Part shown: positions 16,517-23,891 of the stretch, piece by piece
How the letters are laid out: each line of letters starts with the position of its first letter
How positions within the stretch are numbered: position 1 is the first letter of the stretch
Source of the DNA: Microbacterium forte
GTDB lineage: Bacteria > Actinomycetota > Actinomycetes > Actinomycetales > Microbacteriaceae
DNA: 64,000 nt
Direction of reading: 5' to 3'
Assembly: GCF_031885415.1 (NCBI RefSeq)
Contig: NZ_CP116871.1
Coordinates: 372,001-436,000 of the forward strand
Program-made: the position numbers and the translations under genes
Notes under the pieces: model-generated
What the model saw: only the letters and a program-made list of their open reading frames with translations
The model's database searches: none
What the model was told of the DNA's origin: nothing

Positions 16517-16996
16517 TCACTCCTTGCCGCGGTTGCGGCGTCGTGCCTCGCGCGGTGCGCGACCTCCGAGGAACGAGCGTGCGGGGTCGACGACGTAGCC
16601 CTGTCGCAGCGCCTCACGACCGATGAGCATGCGGAAACCCATCTCATCTCGGTTGCTCAATGTCACCTCGGCGAGCACCTCTCGGTCATGCAGACGAATG
16701 AGCATCTCGACGACGAGTCGCTCCTGCGCATGGCCGGAAGAGCTGCGCACCGCGCGGCGATCGTGCACCGGGGATTCGACGATCACCGCGTCCTCCTGGC
16801 TGTCCTGCCAGGGCTTCACCCGGAACCGGACCCACGACACGCCGTCGCGCTCGAACTCCTGGATCTCGAATGCGTGCAGCGAAGAGGTGCGGGCGCCCGT
16901 GTCGATCTTGGCTTTGAGCCAGTCCACACCGAGATCGGGCAGGCTCACCCATTCTCGCCACCCGATAAGGGTGTTTGAATGGGATGACTTACTCAC
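16517..16996 (-). CDS. Retropepsin-like aspartic protease (RimB/DUF785 type)
   Basis: A 159-residue protein with the fold of retroviral-type aspartic peptidases found beside RimK ligases. It opens IGWREWVSLPDLGVDWLKAK and carries the active-site motif KIDTGARTSSLHA at about residue 30, the Asp-Thr-Gly triad of the family, then strands ending in RDEMGFRMLIGREAL, the conserved second part. Homologues (RimB, RloA-type) trim poly-glutamate tails that RimK adds. The start is 26 bp from the RimK GTG in the opposite direction, so the two promoters share that space. The C-terminus is basic (APREARRRNRGKE), a feature that may guide it to RNA or ribosomes. Proposed substrate is an inference from context. 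Confidence 0.85.
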   Translation of the reverse strand: MSKSSHSNTLIGWREWVSLPDLGVDWLKAKIDTGARTSSLHAFEIQEFERDGVSWVRFRVKPWQDSQEDAVIVESPVHDRRAVRSSSGHAQERLVVEMLIRLHDREVLAEVTLSNRDEMGFRMLIGREALRQGYVVDPARSFLGGRAPREARRRNRGKE

Positions 16997-17022
16997 CCGA
17001 CCATCCTGGCAGGAAATCCCCC

Positions 17023-18210
17023 GTGAAGATCGCAGTGCTCTCCCGCGCGCCGCAGGCGTACTCCACCCAACGGCTGCGCGCCGCCGCGCTCCAGCGAGGT
17101 CACAACGTCAAAGTGCTGAACACGCTGCGCTTCGCGATCGATCTCACGGCCGACGAACCCGACCTGCACTACCGCGGACGTCAGCTCAGCGACTACGACG
17201 CGATCCTGCCCCGAATCGGCAACTCGATCACCTACTTCGGCACAGCAGTGGTGCGCCAGTTCGAGCAGATGGACGTGTACACGCCGAACACGGCGAACGG
17301 GATCTCGAGTGCCCGCGACAAGCTCCGCGCGAACCAGATCCTCTCGCGCCACAACATCGCGATGCCGCCCACGGCGTTCGTGCGCAACCGCGCCGATGTG
17401 CGGCCCGCCATCGAGCGCGTCGGCGGCGCTCCTGTCGTCATCAAGCTCCTCGAGGGCACGCAGGGGATCGGCGTCATCCTCGCGCCGCAGGTGAAGGTCG
17501 CTGAGGCGATCATCGAGACGTTGCACTCGACCAAGCAGAACGTGCTCATCCAGAAGTTCATCTCCGAGAGCCGCGGTCGGGACATCCGCGCGCTCGTGGT
17601 GGGAGACCGGGTGGTGGCGGCGATGCGACGGTCCGCAGCCGGAGACGAGTTCCGCTCGAACGTGCATCGCGGGGGCTCCGTCGAAGCCGTCGAGCTCGAC
17701 CCCATCTACGAACGCGCGGCTGTTCGCTCGGCCCAGATCATGGGCCTGCGCGTCGCCGGAGTCGACATGCTCGAAGGCGACGAGGGCCCGCTGGTCATGG
17801 AGGTCAACTCCTCGCCGGGGCTCCAGGGCATCGAGACGGCCACCAAGCTCGACGTCGCCGGGGCGATCATCGACTACATCGCAGGGCAGGTGGCGTTCCC
17901 CGAGATCGATGTGCGCCAGCGCCTGACGGTGTCGACCGGCTACGGCGTCGCCGAGCTGATGGTGCATGGCGCGGTCGATCTCGTCGGCAAGACGCTCGGC
18001 GAGGCCGGACTCTGGGAGCGCGACATCACGGTGCTCACGCTGCACCGCGGCGTCTCCGTCATCCCGAACCCGCGAAAGCACGTCGTCCTCGAGGCCGAGG
18101 ATCGACTCTTCTGCTTCGGCAAGCTCGACGAGATGCGATCCATGGTGCCGGAGCGCCGGCGTCGCCGCGCCAAGGTCCGCCGCCTCCCGCGTCAGCCGCT
18201 CTCCGAGTGA
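17023..18210 (+). CDS. rimK: RimK-type alpha-L-glutamate ligase with C-terminal RCK_C domain
   Basis: ATP-grasp enzyme that adds glutamate residues to a protein or small-molecule C-terminus; in Escherichia coli the target is ribosomal protein S6. The 395 residues start VKIAVLSRAPQAYSTQRL as in RimK (MKIAILSR), followed by the ATP-grasp core: KLLEGTQGIGVIL (glycine-rich loop, about 141-153), LIQKFISESRGRDIRALVV (about 175-193) and MEVNSSPGLQGIE (about 259-271) with the metal ligands. Residues about 306-375 are extra: GVAELMVHGAVDLVGKTLGEAG and FCFGKLDEM lie in a stretch that matches the RCK_C (TrkA-C) ligand-binding domain. GTG 17023 with AGGAAA upstream is chosen; ATG 16984 or 16975 would overlap the protease gene. 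Confidence 0.87.
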   Translation: MKIAVLSRAPQAYSTQRLRAAALQRGHNVKVLNTLRFAIDLTADEPDLHYRGRQLSDYDAILPRIGNSITYFGTAVVRQFEQMDVYTPNTANGISSARDKLRANQILSRHNIAMPPTAFVRNRADVRPAIERVGGAPVVIKLLEGTQGIGVILAPQVKVAEAIIETLHSTKQNVLIQKFISESRGRDIRALVVGDRVVAAMRRSAAGDEFRSNVHRGGSVEAVELDPIYERAAVRSAQIMGLRVAGVDMLEGDEGPLVMEVNSSPGLQGIETATKLDVAGAIIDYIAGQVAFPEIDVRQRLTVSTGYGVAELMVHGAVDLVGKTLGEAGLWERDITVLTLHRGVSVIPNPRKHVVLEAEDRLFCFGKLDEMRSMVPERRRRRAKVRRLPRQPLSE

Positions 18211-18211
18211 A

Positions 18212-18260
18212 ACGACGAAGCGCGGCCGCCTCTCGAAAGAGGACGGCCGCGCTTCGTCGT
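18212..18260. terminator. Bidirectional terminator between rimK and DUF4191
   Basis: ACGACGAAGCGCGGCCG (18212-18228) pairs perfectly with CGGCCGCGCTTCGTCGT (18244-18260). The 15-nt loop can itself fold as CTCT-CGAA-AGAG. It serves two convergent genes ending at 18210 and 18275. Confidence 0.85.
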
Positions 18261-18274
18261 ATGCAGGCGTCAGA

Positions 18275-18991
18275 TCAACGAGGGCGCTGCGCTCGGACCT
18301 TCGTGGGGTCGATGCCCTTCGGGATCGGCAGCGAGGAGATCGACTGCGACACCGACTCGATGCGTCGGATGACGGCGCCCATGGTGGCCTTGTCGATGAC
18401 CTTCGGAAGCTTCTTGATCGTCTTGGCGAGGTCGGCGATGGCGACGTCGTCATCGCCGTGGCCGACGTAGAGCACGGTGACAGGCACGCCGTGGGCGACG
18501 CGGGCGGCCTTGCTGCGCTCGTCGTTCACGAGGCGGGTCAGGCGTCCGCGTGAGCCCTCTCCGACGACGACGACCCCGCCGCGTCCGACCGTGCGGTAGA
18601 CGGCGTCCTGCGTCTTGGGGTTGATCCCCACCGGCGTCTCGGAGCCCTGCCAGTGGCGACCGAGGCTGGTGCTGAGCACGTGGCCCGTGGCACCGGGCAT
18701 TCCGTCGATCTTCTGATACATCGCCGAGGTGGACAGGCGCGTCATCAGGAACATCGCGCCGAGCAGACCGAGCATCAGGCCCGAGATGCCCCAGAGGATG
18801 AGGGTCCACACCTGGAACGGCGGGATCAGGTAACCGACGATGAGGCCGACGAGCACACCGAGGACCAGCAGCGCGATCTGAGCCCAGGGCAGCCAGGGGT
18901 AGATCTCTCTCGTGAACTTGAAGAGGGACTTGATCTGGGAGAAGAATCCCGGACGCTTCTCGGGCGCGGACGTGCGGTTTGCCATGTGCAT
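18275..18991 (-). CDS. DUF4191 membrane protein
   Basis: Actinobacteria-specific protein of 238 residues and unknown function. The N-terminal tail (EKRPGFFSQIKSLFKFTREI, amphipathic and aromatic) precedes two adjacent transmembrane helices at about residues 37-58 and 64-85 (QIALLVLGVLVGLIVGYL, TLILWGISGLMLGLLGAMF), then a cytoplasmic domain with QKIDGMPGATGHVLS, RHWQGSETPVGINPKTQD and RTVGRGGVVVVGEG, which are typical of the DUF4191 family. M. tuberculosis Rv2219 (from memory) is the same family at the same place near glnA1. ATG 18991 and ATG 18985 are both possible starts. It is separated from rimK by a long hairpin. Confidence 0.85.
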   Translation of the reverse strand: MHMANRTSAPEKRPGFFSQIKSLFKFTREIYPWLPWAQIALLVLGVLVGLIVGYLIPPFQVWTLILWGISGLMLGLLGAMFLMTRLSTSAMYQKIDGMPGATGHVLSTSLGRHWQGSETPVGINPKTQDAVYRTVGRGGVVVVGEGSRGRLTRLVNDERSKAARVAHGVPVTVLYVGHGDDDVAIADLAKTIKKLPKVIDKATMGAVIRRIESVSQSISSLPIPKGIDPTKVRAQRPR

Positions 18992-19146
18992 AAGAATACC
19001 GACTCCGGGAGGCGCTCATGGCGTCGTTCGCGTCAGGCGGATTCCTGGTCGCCATCCTCCTCTGCACAGGTCGTCGATCCCCGCGGAAGCGTCCACATCC
19101 CGCCTCCCTCCCACACAGGCTCCGTGCGATGCACTGACATGGGGTG

Positions 19147-20646
19147 ATGGCAGATACAGAGGCGCGGTCACGAGGGGCGGTGCTCGTGCCGGGTGCGCAT
19201 CGCGCGATCAGGAGGATCGACCCGGGCGAAGGACCGTACGCAGGAACGCTGGTCACCCGGGGCGGGTCGGTGGCCGTGCAGGTCGACTCGGAGTCGATCA
19301 GCGGGTGGGCGGGGTGGGAGCACGCCGGAGACGATCACGTCGCGGGTCCGCTCGACATCGTGCGGCGATCCGACGGGCATGACGTTCTTCTGCCGTGGTG
19401 CACGGAGCGGGTCTCCTCGTTCGTCGGACGCCGTGCCGCAGCCGATGCCTCGCTCGCCTCCGGAGAGATGACCACTCTCGTGGCGAGCATCCTGCGCGGT
19501 CTGGGCGAACTCGCGAGAGCCGAGGGGCACGATGAGACCGGCGAGTGGTGGCTCACGGACGACGGACGACCGACGTTCGTGATCGGTGCCGGCGAGACTG
19601 CTCGAGCCGCGGCGGCTGCCCTCGTGGCGCGGTTGCGGGAGGATTGTGCCGATCGCACGCTAGCTCGTCTGCTCGTCGTGATCGAGGAAGGGCTCGGTGC
19701 CGAGATCGCAAGGCCGGGGATGCCGGCTCGTCAGCTCGAGAGGTGGGAGGCCGAGCTGTTCGACACGGCGGCTCCGAAACCGCTGAAGCGAGATGTGCAT
19801 GCGCCAGCGCTGGCAAGGCATACCGATGCGGCGAGGCATGCGGTCGTGGCACGGCCCGTCGCGCGGCGCCATCTGAGAACCCGCGCGTCGCTGCCGAGGG
19901 ACCGCAGCGGAGTCGGGGCACTGTCGTCTCGAATCGTCGGTGGGATCGTGCATAGCCTCAACGGGTATCGAGACGGCGTCGCCCTCCGGCTCGGACGCAG
20001 ACCTGGGCCCGGCATCGTCGAACGCTCGGTCCGTCGAACCGAGTCGGCAGACGTCGGCACCGCAGCTGGCAGACCTGCTCCCGTTAGACGCGGTCGACGA
20101 ACGATCGTCGCCGCTGCGGCGGCGGCAGTGGTGCTCGCCGGCGGGCTGCTCTGGCCCGGCGGGGCGACGGGGGAGCCTGACGGGGAAGGCGCCCCCGCCG
20201 TGCCGAAGAGCACTCCCCTCGCGACGGAGGTGCACCGCGTCTCCACCGATTCATCGCCGACGCCCATGTCACCCGCACCGGATCCGCCGACGCCGGGGGA
20301 GGGATCGCCGAGCGACGGATCCGACCCGACGGACCCCGTGGAGGCGGCGCGGATGCTGATCAGTGCGATCGGCATCTGCGGCGAGAACGAGGACAAGGTC
20401 TGCGACGGTGCTGTCGCTCAAGGATCTGTCGGTGTCGTCGACGAGTTGGGCGGCGGCAACGAGGGAGCGCTGCAGCTTCAATCGGTGGATGAGTACGGAG
20501 ACGTCGCAGTGATCCGGGTCTCCCCGTCTCAGGGCGTCAGCGATGGTGCGGCGTCGGAAGGTGGGGAACGGATGGTCGTGCTCGTACGGATCGCAGAGAA
20601 ATGGCTGGTCCGCGACGTGTATGACGTCGCGGACCAGCCAGGGTGA
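19147..20646 (+). CDS. Unrecognised membrane protein with kinase-like N-terminal region
   Basis: Protein of 499 residues that I cannot assign to a named family. Residues 1-300 are soluble and cytoplasmic; residues about 319-338 are a single hydrophobic segment (IVAAAAAAVVLAGGLLWPG); the rest is outside, first a Pro/Ser/Thr-rich linker, then a small domain containing a pair of cysteines (GICGENEDKVCDG). The segment ASGEMTTLVASILRGLGEL followed by DETGEWWLTDDGRPTFVIG resembles the hinge, helix and catalytic-loop spacing of a protein kinase with the catalytic Asp and Lys missing, so a pseudokinase fold is a weak guess. GTG 19144 is an alternative start. The last codons form a 17-bp hairpin. It takes the place where lipA/lipB stand in mycobacteria. 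Confidence 0.6.
   Translation: MADTEARSRGAVLVPGAHRAIRRIDPGEGPYAGTLVTRGGSVAVQVDSESISGWAGWEHAGDDHVAGPLDIVRRSDGHDVLLPWCTERVSSFVGRRAAADASLASGEMTTLVASILRGLGELARAEGHDETGEWWLTDDGRPTFVIGAGETARAAAAALVARLREDCADRTLARLLVVIEEGLGAEIARPGMPARQLERWEAELFDTAAPKPLKRDVHAPALARHTDAARHAVVARPVARRHLRTRASLPRDRSGVGALSSRIVGGIVHSLNGYRDGVALRLGRRPGPGIVERSVRRTESADVGTAAGRPAPVRRGRRTIVAAAAAAVVLAGGLLWPGGATGEPDGEGAPAVPKSTPLATEVHRVSTDSSPTPMSPAPDPPTPGEGSPSDGSDPTDPVEAARMLISAIGICGENEDKVCDGAVAQGSVGVVDELGGGNEGALQLQSVDEYGDVAVIRVSPSQGVSDGAASEGGERMVVLVRIAEKWLVRDVYDVADQPG
20602..20640. terminator. Bidirectional hairpin inside the end of a coding sequence
   Basis: TGGCTGGTCCGCGACGT (20602-20618) and ACGTCGCGGACCAGCCA (20624-20640) are perfectly complementary over 17 bp with a 5-nt loop. 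Both arms code for the C-terminus of the gene ending at 20646; sucB ends on the other strand at 20655. Confidence 0.8.
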
Positions 20647-20654
20647 TGCTGTGG

Positions 20655-22448
20655 TCAGGCTCCGAGCTGAGCGGCGAACTGCGCCGACTCGAGGCGGGCC
20701 TTCACCGCGCCGAGGAAGCGGGCGGCGTCGGCTCCGTCGATGATGCGGTGGTCGTACGAGAGCGCGAGGTACACATACGAGCGCACGGAGATCGCGTCCG
20801 CTCCACCGACCTTGACGAGACCGGGACGCTTGACGACCGTTCCGGTGCCGAGGATCGCGGACTGCGGCAGGAACACGACGGGGGTGTCGAACAGCGCGCC
20901 ACGCGAACCGGTGTTGGTCAGCGTGAACGTGCCGCCGGCGAGCTCGTCGGGCTTCAGCTTGTTGTCACGCGTGCGCGCGGCGAGGTCGGCGATCTCGTGG
21001 GCGATCTCCGCGATGTTCTTCGACGCGGCATCGCGCAGGACCGGCGTGAGCAGACCGCGCTCGGTGTCGACGGCGATCGACACGTTCTCGGACTCCGGGT
21101 AGACGATGTTCTCTCCGTCGACCGTGGCGTTCACGATCGGGAAGGCGCGCAGTGCCTCGGCGGCGGCCAGAGCGAAGAACGGCAGGAACGACAGCTTGTC
21201 GCCGGTCTTCTCGAGGAACGATCCCTTGACGCTGTCGCGGTACTCCGCGAGAGCGGTCACATCGACCTCGACCACCGTGGTGAGCTGAGCCGTCTGCTGC
21301 ATCGACTCGACGGCGCGCTTTGCGAGCACCTTGCGCAGACGCGACATCGGCTGCGTGGTGCCACGCAGCGGCGACACCTCGAGCGGAGCCGGTGCGGCAG
21401 GAGCGGCGGCTGCAGCGGGTGCAGACGAGGCGCTCTCGGCGGCCTTGAGGACGTCCTCCTTGCGGATGCGTCCTCCGACACCGGTGCCGGTGACGCTGGC
21501 GAGGTCGACGCCCTGCTGCGAGGCCAGGCGGCGCACGAGCGGGGTGACGTACAGGTTGTCGCTCTCGGTCGGGAGTGACAGCTTCTGCTCGGCCTGAGCC
21601 GGAGCCGCGGCGGCGCCGCCGGTCGCCTGCTCCGGAGCCGCCTGTGCGGGAGCCGCCACGGGCGCCTCGGCGGCAGGCCGCTCTGCAGGCTTGTCGACGG
21701 GGGCCTCCGAGACCGATTCCTTGGCCTCAGGCGCCTCGGCAGCAGACGGCTGCCCGGCAGGAGCCGGGGCCTCTGCCGCGGGCGCGGGTGCCTGTGCCGG
21801 TGCGGCCGCGGGGGCCGCTCCGGAGCCGACACGAGCGAGCACAGCGCCCACCTCGACGGTCTCGTCTTCGGCTGCGACGATCTCCTGCAGCACACCGGCG
21901 ACGGGCGACGGGATCTCGGTGTCGACCTTGTCGGTGGAGATCTCGAGCAGAGCCTCGTCGACCTCGACCGTGTCGCCGATCTGCTTGAGCCAGCGCGTGA
22001 CGGTGCCTTCGGTGACGCTCTCGCCGAGTTCCGGGAGGACGATGTCAGTGGCGTCGCCGGCGGGTGCGGGCGCGGGAGCCGCCTCGGCGGCAGCGGGCGC
22101 AGCGGCTTCGGGCTCTGCGGGAGCCTCGGCCTGCGGCGCGGCCGGCTCGGGGACCTCCTCAGCGGCGGGGGCAGCGGCCGCGGGGGCGTCATCTGCCGGA
22201 GCGGAGGCGCTGCCGTCGCCGATGCGCGCGAGCAGCGCGCCGACCTCGATGGTCTCGTCCTCGGCGACGAGGATCTCCTCGATCACACCGGTGACAGGAG
22301 AGGGGATCTCGGTGTCGACCTTGTCGGTCGAGATCTCGAGCAGGCCCTCATCCGCCTGAACGGTGTCTCCCACCTGCTTGAGCCAGCGGGTGACGGTGCC
22401 CTCTGTGACGCTCTCGCCGAGAGGGGGGAGGACGACGGATGTGCTCAT
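20655..22448 (-). CDS. sucB: 2-oxoglutarate dehydrogenase E2, dihydrolipoyl succinyltransferase type
   Basis: E2 core of a 2-oxoacid dehydrogenase complex, 597 residues. Two lipoyl domains are visible: Lys43 in [12 protein letters not shown] and Lys174 in the same sequence, each domain opening with [16 protein letters not shown]. They are linked by Ala/Pro/Glu-rich flexible segments. Then comes a peripheral subunit-binding domain ([29 protein letters not shown]) and a catalytic domain ending [18 protein letters not shown] with the His and Asp of the acyltransferase. In actinobacteria this E2 may serve both pyruvate and 2-oxoglutarate complexes. ATG 22448 has GAAGGAGAC upstream. Genes follow the order pepA-lpdA-sucB. 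The linker contains many Ala-Pro-Ala repeats. Confidence 0.93.
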   Translation of the reverse strand: MSTSVVLPPLGESVTEGTVTRWLKQVGDTVQADEGLLEISTDKVDTEIPSPVTGVIEEILVAEDETIEVGALLARIGDGSASAPADDAPAAAAPAAEEVPEPAAPQAEAPAEPEAAAPAAAEAAPAPAPAGDATDIVLPELGESVTEGTVTRWLKQIGDTVEVDEALLEISTDKVDTEIPSPVAGVLQEIVAAEDETVEVGAVLARVGSGAAPAAAPAQAPAPAAEAPAPAGQPSAAEAPEAKESVSEAPVDKPAERPAAEAPVAAPAQAAPEQATGGAAAAPAQAEQKLSLPTESDNLYVTPLVRRLASQQGVDLASVTGTGVGGRIRKEDVLKAAESASSAPAAAAAPAAPAPLEVSPLRGTTQPMSRLRKVLAKRAVESMQQTAQLTTVVEVDVTALAEYRDSVKGSFLEKTGDKLSFLPFFALAAAEALRAFPIVNATVDGENIVYPESENVSIAVDTERGLLTPVLRDAASKNIAEIAHEIADLAARTRDNKLKPDELAGGTFTLTNTGSRGALFDTPVVFLPQSAILGTGTVVKRPGLVKVGGADAISVRSYVYLALSYDHRIIDGADAARFLGAVKARLESAQFAAQLGA

Positions 22449-22492
22449 GACTGAGTCTCCTTCAGGAAGTTAAATGACGCGTGTCTAGCTTA

Positions 22493-22505
22493 GTGAACTG
22501 TTCAC
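22493..22505. promoter_or_regulatory. Palindrome between lpdA and sucB
   Basis: GTGAAC-T-GTTCAC, a perfect 6-bp inverted repeat with one central base, 45 bp before the sucB ATG and 11 bp after the lpdA stop. It could be a regulator site or a weak hairpin; no gene-specific assignment is possible. Confidence 0.4.
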
Positions 22506-22515
22506 CGGTTGGTGT

Positions 22516-23889
22516 TCAGAGGGCGTGCAGCGGCTTTCCCGCGAGGGCGAGGAAGGCTTCTCCTAGTGCCTCGCTCTGCGTGGGATGCGCGTGGATCAGG
22601 GGGGCGATGTCCTCGGGGTGGGCTTCCCACGCGACGGCCAGCTGGCCCTCGGTGATGAGCTCGCCCACACGGTCGCCGAGCATGTGGACGCCGATGACCG
22701 GGCCGTCTTTGCGTCGGACGACCTTCACGAGCCCGCCGGTGCCGATGATCTCGCTCTTGCCGTTCCCGGCGAGGTTGTACTCGTACGCCACCACGGCATC
22801 CGCGCCGTGCTCGGCGACGGCCGCTTCTTCCGTGACGCCGACGGAGGCGACCTCGGGGCTCGAATAGGTGACCTTCGGGATCTGGATGTCGGGAACGTGT
22901 GCGGGGGAGAGCCCGGCGATGCGTTCTGCGACCGCGATGCCCTGCTGGAACCCGCGGTGCGCGAGCTGCAGCCCGGGTGTGATGTCCCCGACGGCCCACA
23001 CTCCGGGGACACCGGTCCGGAGATCCTCGTCGACGGTGACGAAGCCGCGGTCGAGGGTCACCCCCGCCTCCTCGAAGCCGAGGTCGGCCGTGACGGGTCC
23101 GCGCCCCACAGCGACGAGCAGGTAGTCGGCGGTGAACTCCTTGCCGTCCTCGAGTGTGACGGTGACCGAGCTGTCGTCCTGAGTCGCATTCTGGAAGCGG
23201 ACGCCGAGCGAAGACTGGATTCCGCGGCGCCGGAAGGCCCGCTCGAGTCCCTTGCTCATCGCGATGTCCTCGTTCGGGACGAGGTGGGGCAGTGCCTCGA
23301 TGATGGTGACCTCGGTGCCGAACGAGCGCCACACACTCGCGAACTCGACGCCGATGACGCCTCCGCCGAGCACGAGCACACGCTCGGGGATGACATCGAG
23401 CGACAGCGCCTGCTCGCTGGTGAGGATCCGGCCGCCGATCTCGAGCCCGGGAAGAGTCCGGCTGTAGGAGCCGGTGGCGAGGACCACGTCTGCGCCGACG
23501 TACACGTCATCGCCCACGCTCACCGAGCGGTCGGCGTTCAGGCGGCCGAAGCCCGCGACGGACGTGATGCCCCGAGCCTTCACCAGGCCCTCGAGACCCT
23601 TGTACTTCTTCGCGACGATTCCCTCGCGGTAGGTGCGGACACCTGCGGGATCGATTCCCTCCAGAGTCGCCGAGATGCCGACATGCGCGGCATCTCGCAC
23701 ATGCTCAGCGACCTCTGCCGCGTGCAGCAGCGCTTTCGTCGGGATGCAGCCGCGGTGCAGGCACGTGCCGCCGACCTTGTCCTTCTCGATGAGCGCGACG
23801 GACCTGCCGAGTTCGCTCGCACGCAGGGCGGCGGCGTATCCGCCGCTGCCTCCGCCCAGGACGACGATGTCGAAGGTGTGCGTGGTCAT
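22516..23889 (-). CDS. lpdA: Dihydrolipoyl dehydrogenase (E3)
   Basis: Reoxidises dihydrolipoyl groups of E2 with NAD+ through FAD and a redox disulfide. The 457 residues contain the FAD loop VVLGGGSGGYAAAL, the redox-active pair GGTCLHRGCIPTK, the NAD loop VLVLGGGVIGVEFASV, AVGDITPGLQLAHRG and the C-terminal catalytic His-Glu pair in HAHPTQSEALGEAF. Two in-frame ATGs compete. The AGGAGG ribosome-binding site sits one base before the ATG at 23895 and seven bases before the one at 23889, so 23889 is preferred although 23895 would overlap the pepA stop as ATGA. The gene belongs with sucB downstream, the natural partner of E3. Confidence 0.93.
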   Translation of the reverse strand: MTTHTFDIVVLGGGSGGYAAALRASELGRSVALIEKDKVGGTCLHRGCIPTKALLHAAEVAEHVRDAAHVGISATLEGIDPAGVRTYREGIVAKKYKGLEGLVKARGITSVAGFGRLNADRSVSVGDDVYVGADVVLATGSYSRTLPGLEIGGRILTSEQALSLDVIPERVLVLGGGVIGVEFASVWRSFGTEVTIIEALPHLVPNEDIAMSKGLERAFRRRGIQSSLGVRFQNATQDDSSVTVTLEDGKEFTADYLLVAVGRGPVTADLGFEEAGVTLDRGFVTVDEDLRTGVPGVWAVGDITPGLQLAHRGFQQGIAVAERIAGLSPAHVPDIQIPKVTYSSPEVASVGVTEEAAVAEHGADAVVAYEYNLAGNGKSEIIGTGGLVKVVRRKDGPVIGVHMLGDRVGELITEGQLAVAWEAHPEDIAPLIHAHPTQSEALGEAFLALAGKPLHAL

Positions 23890-23891
23890 GG

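Noticed and set aside
22064..22448. Nucleotide duplication in sucB as an assembly artefact
   Set aside because: The two lipoyl domains differ at many residues and such duplicated domains are normal for E2 proteins.
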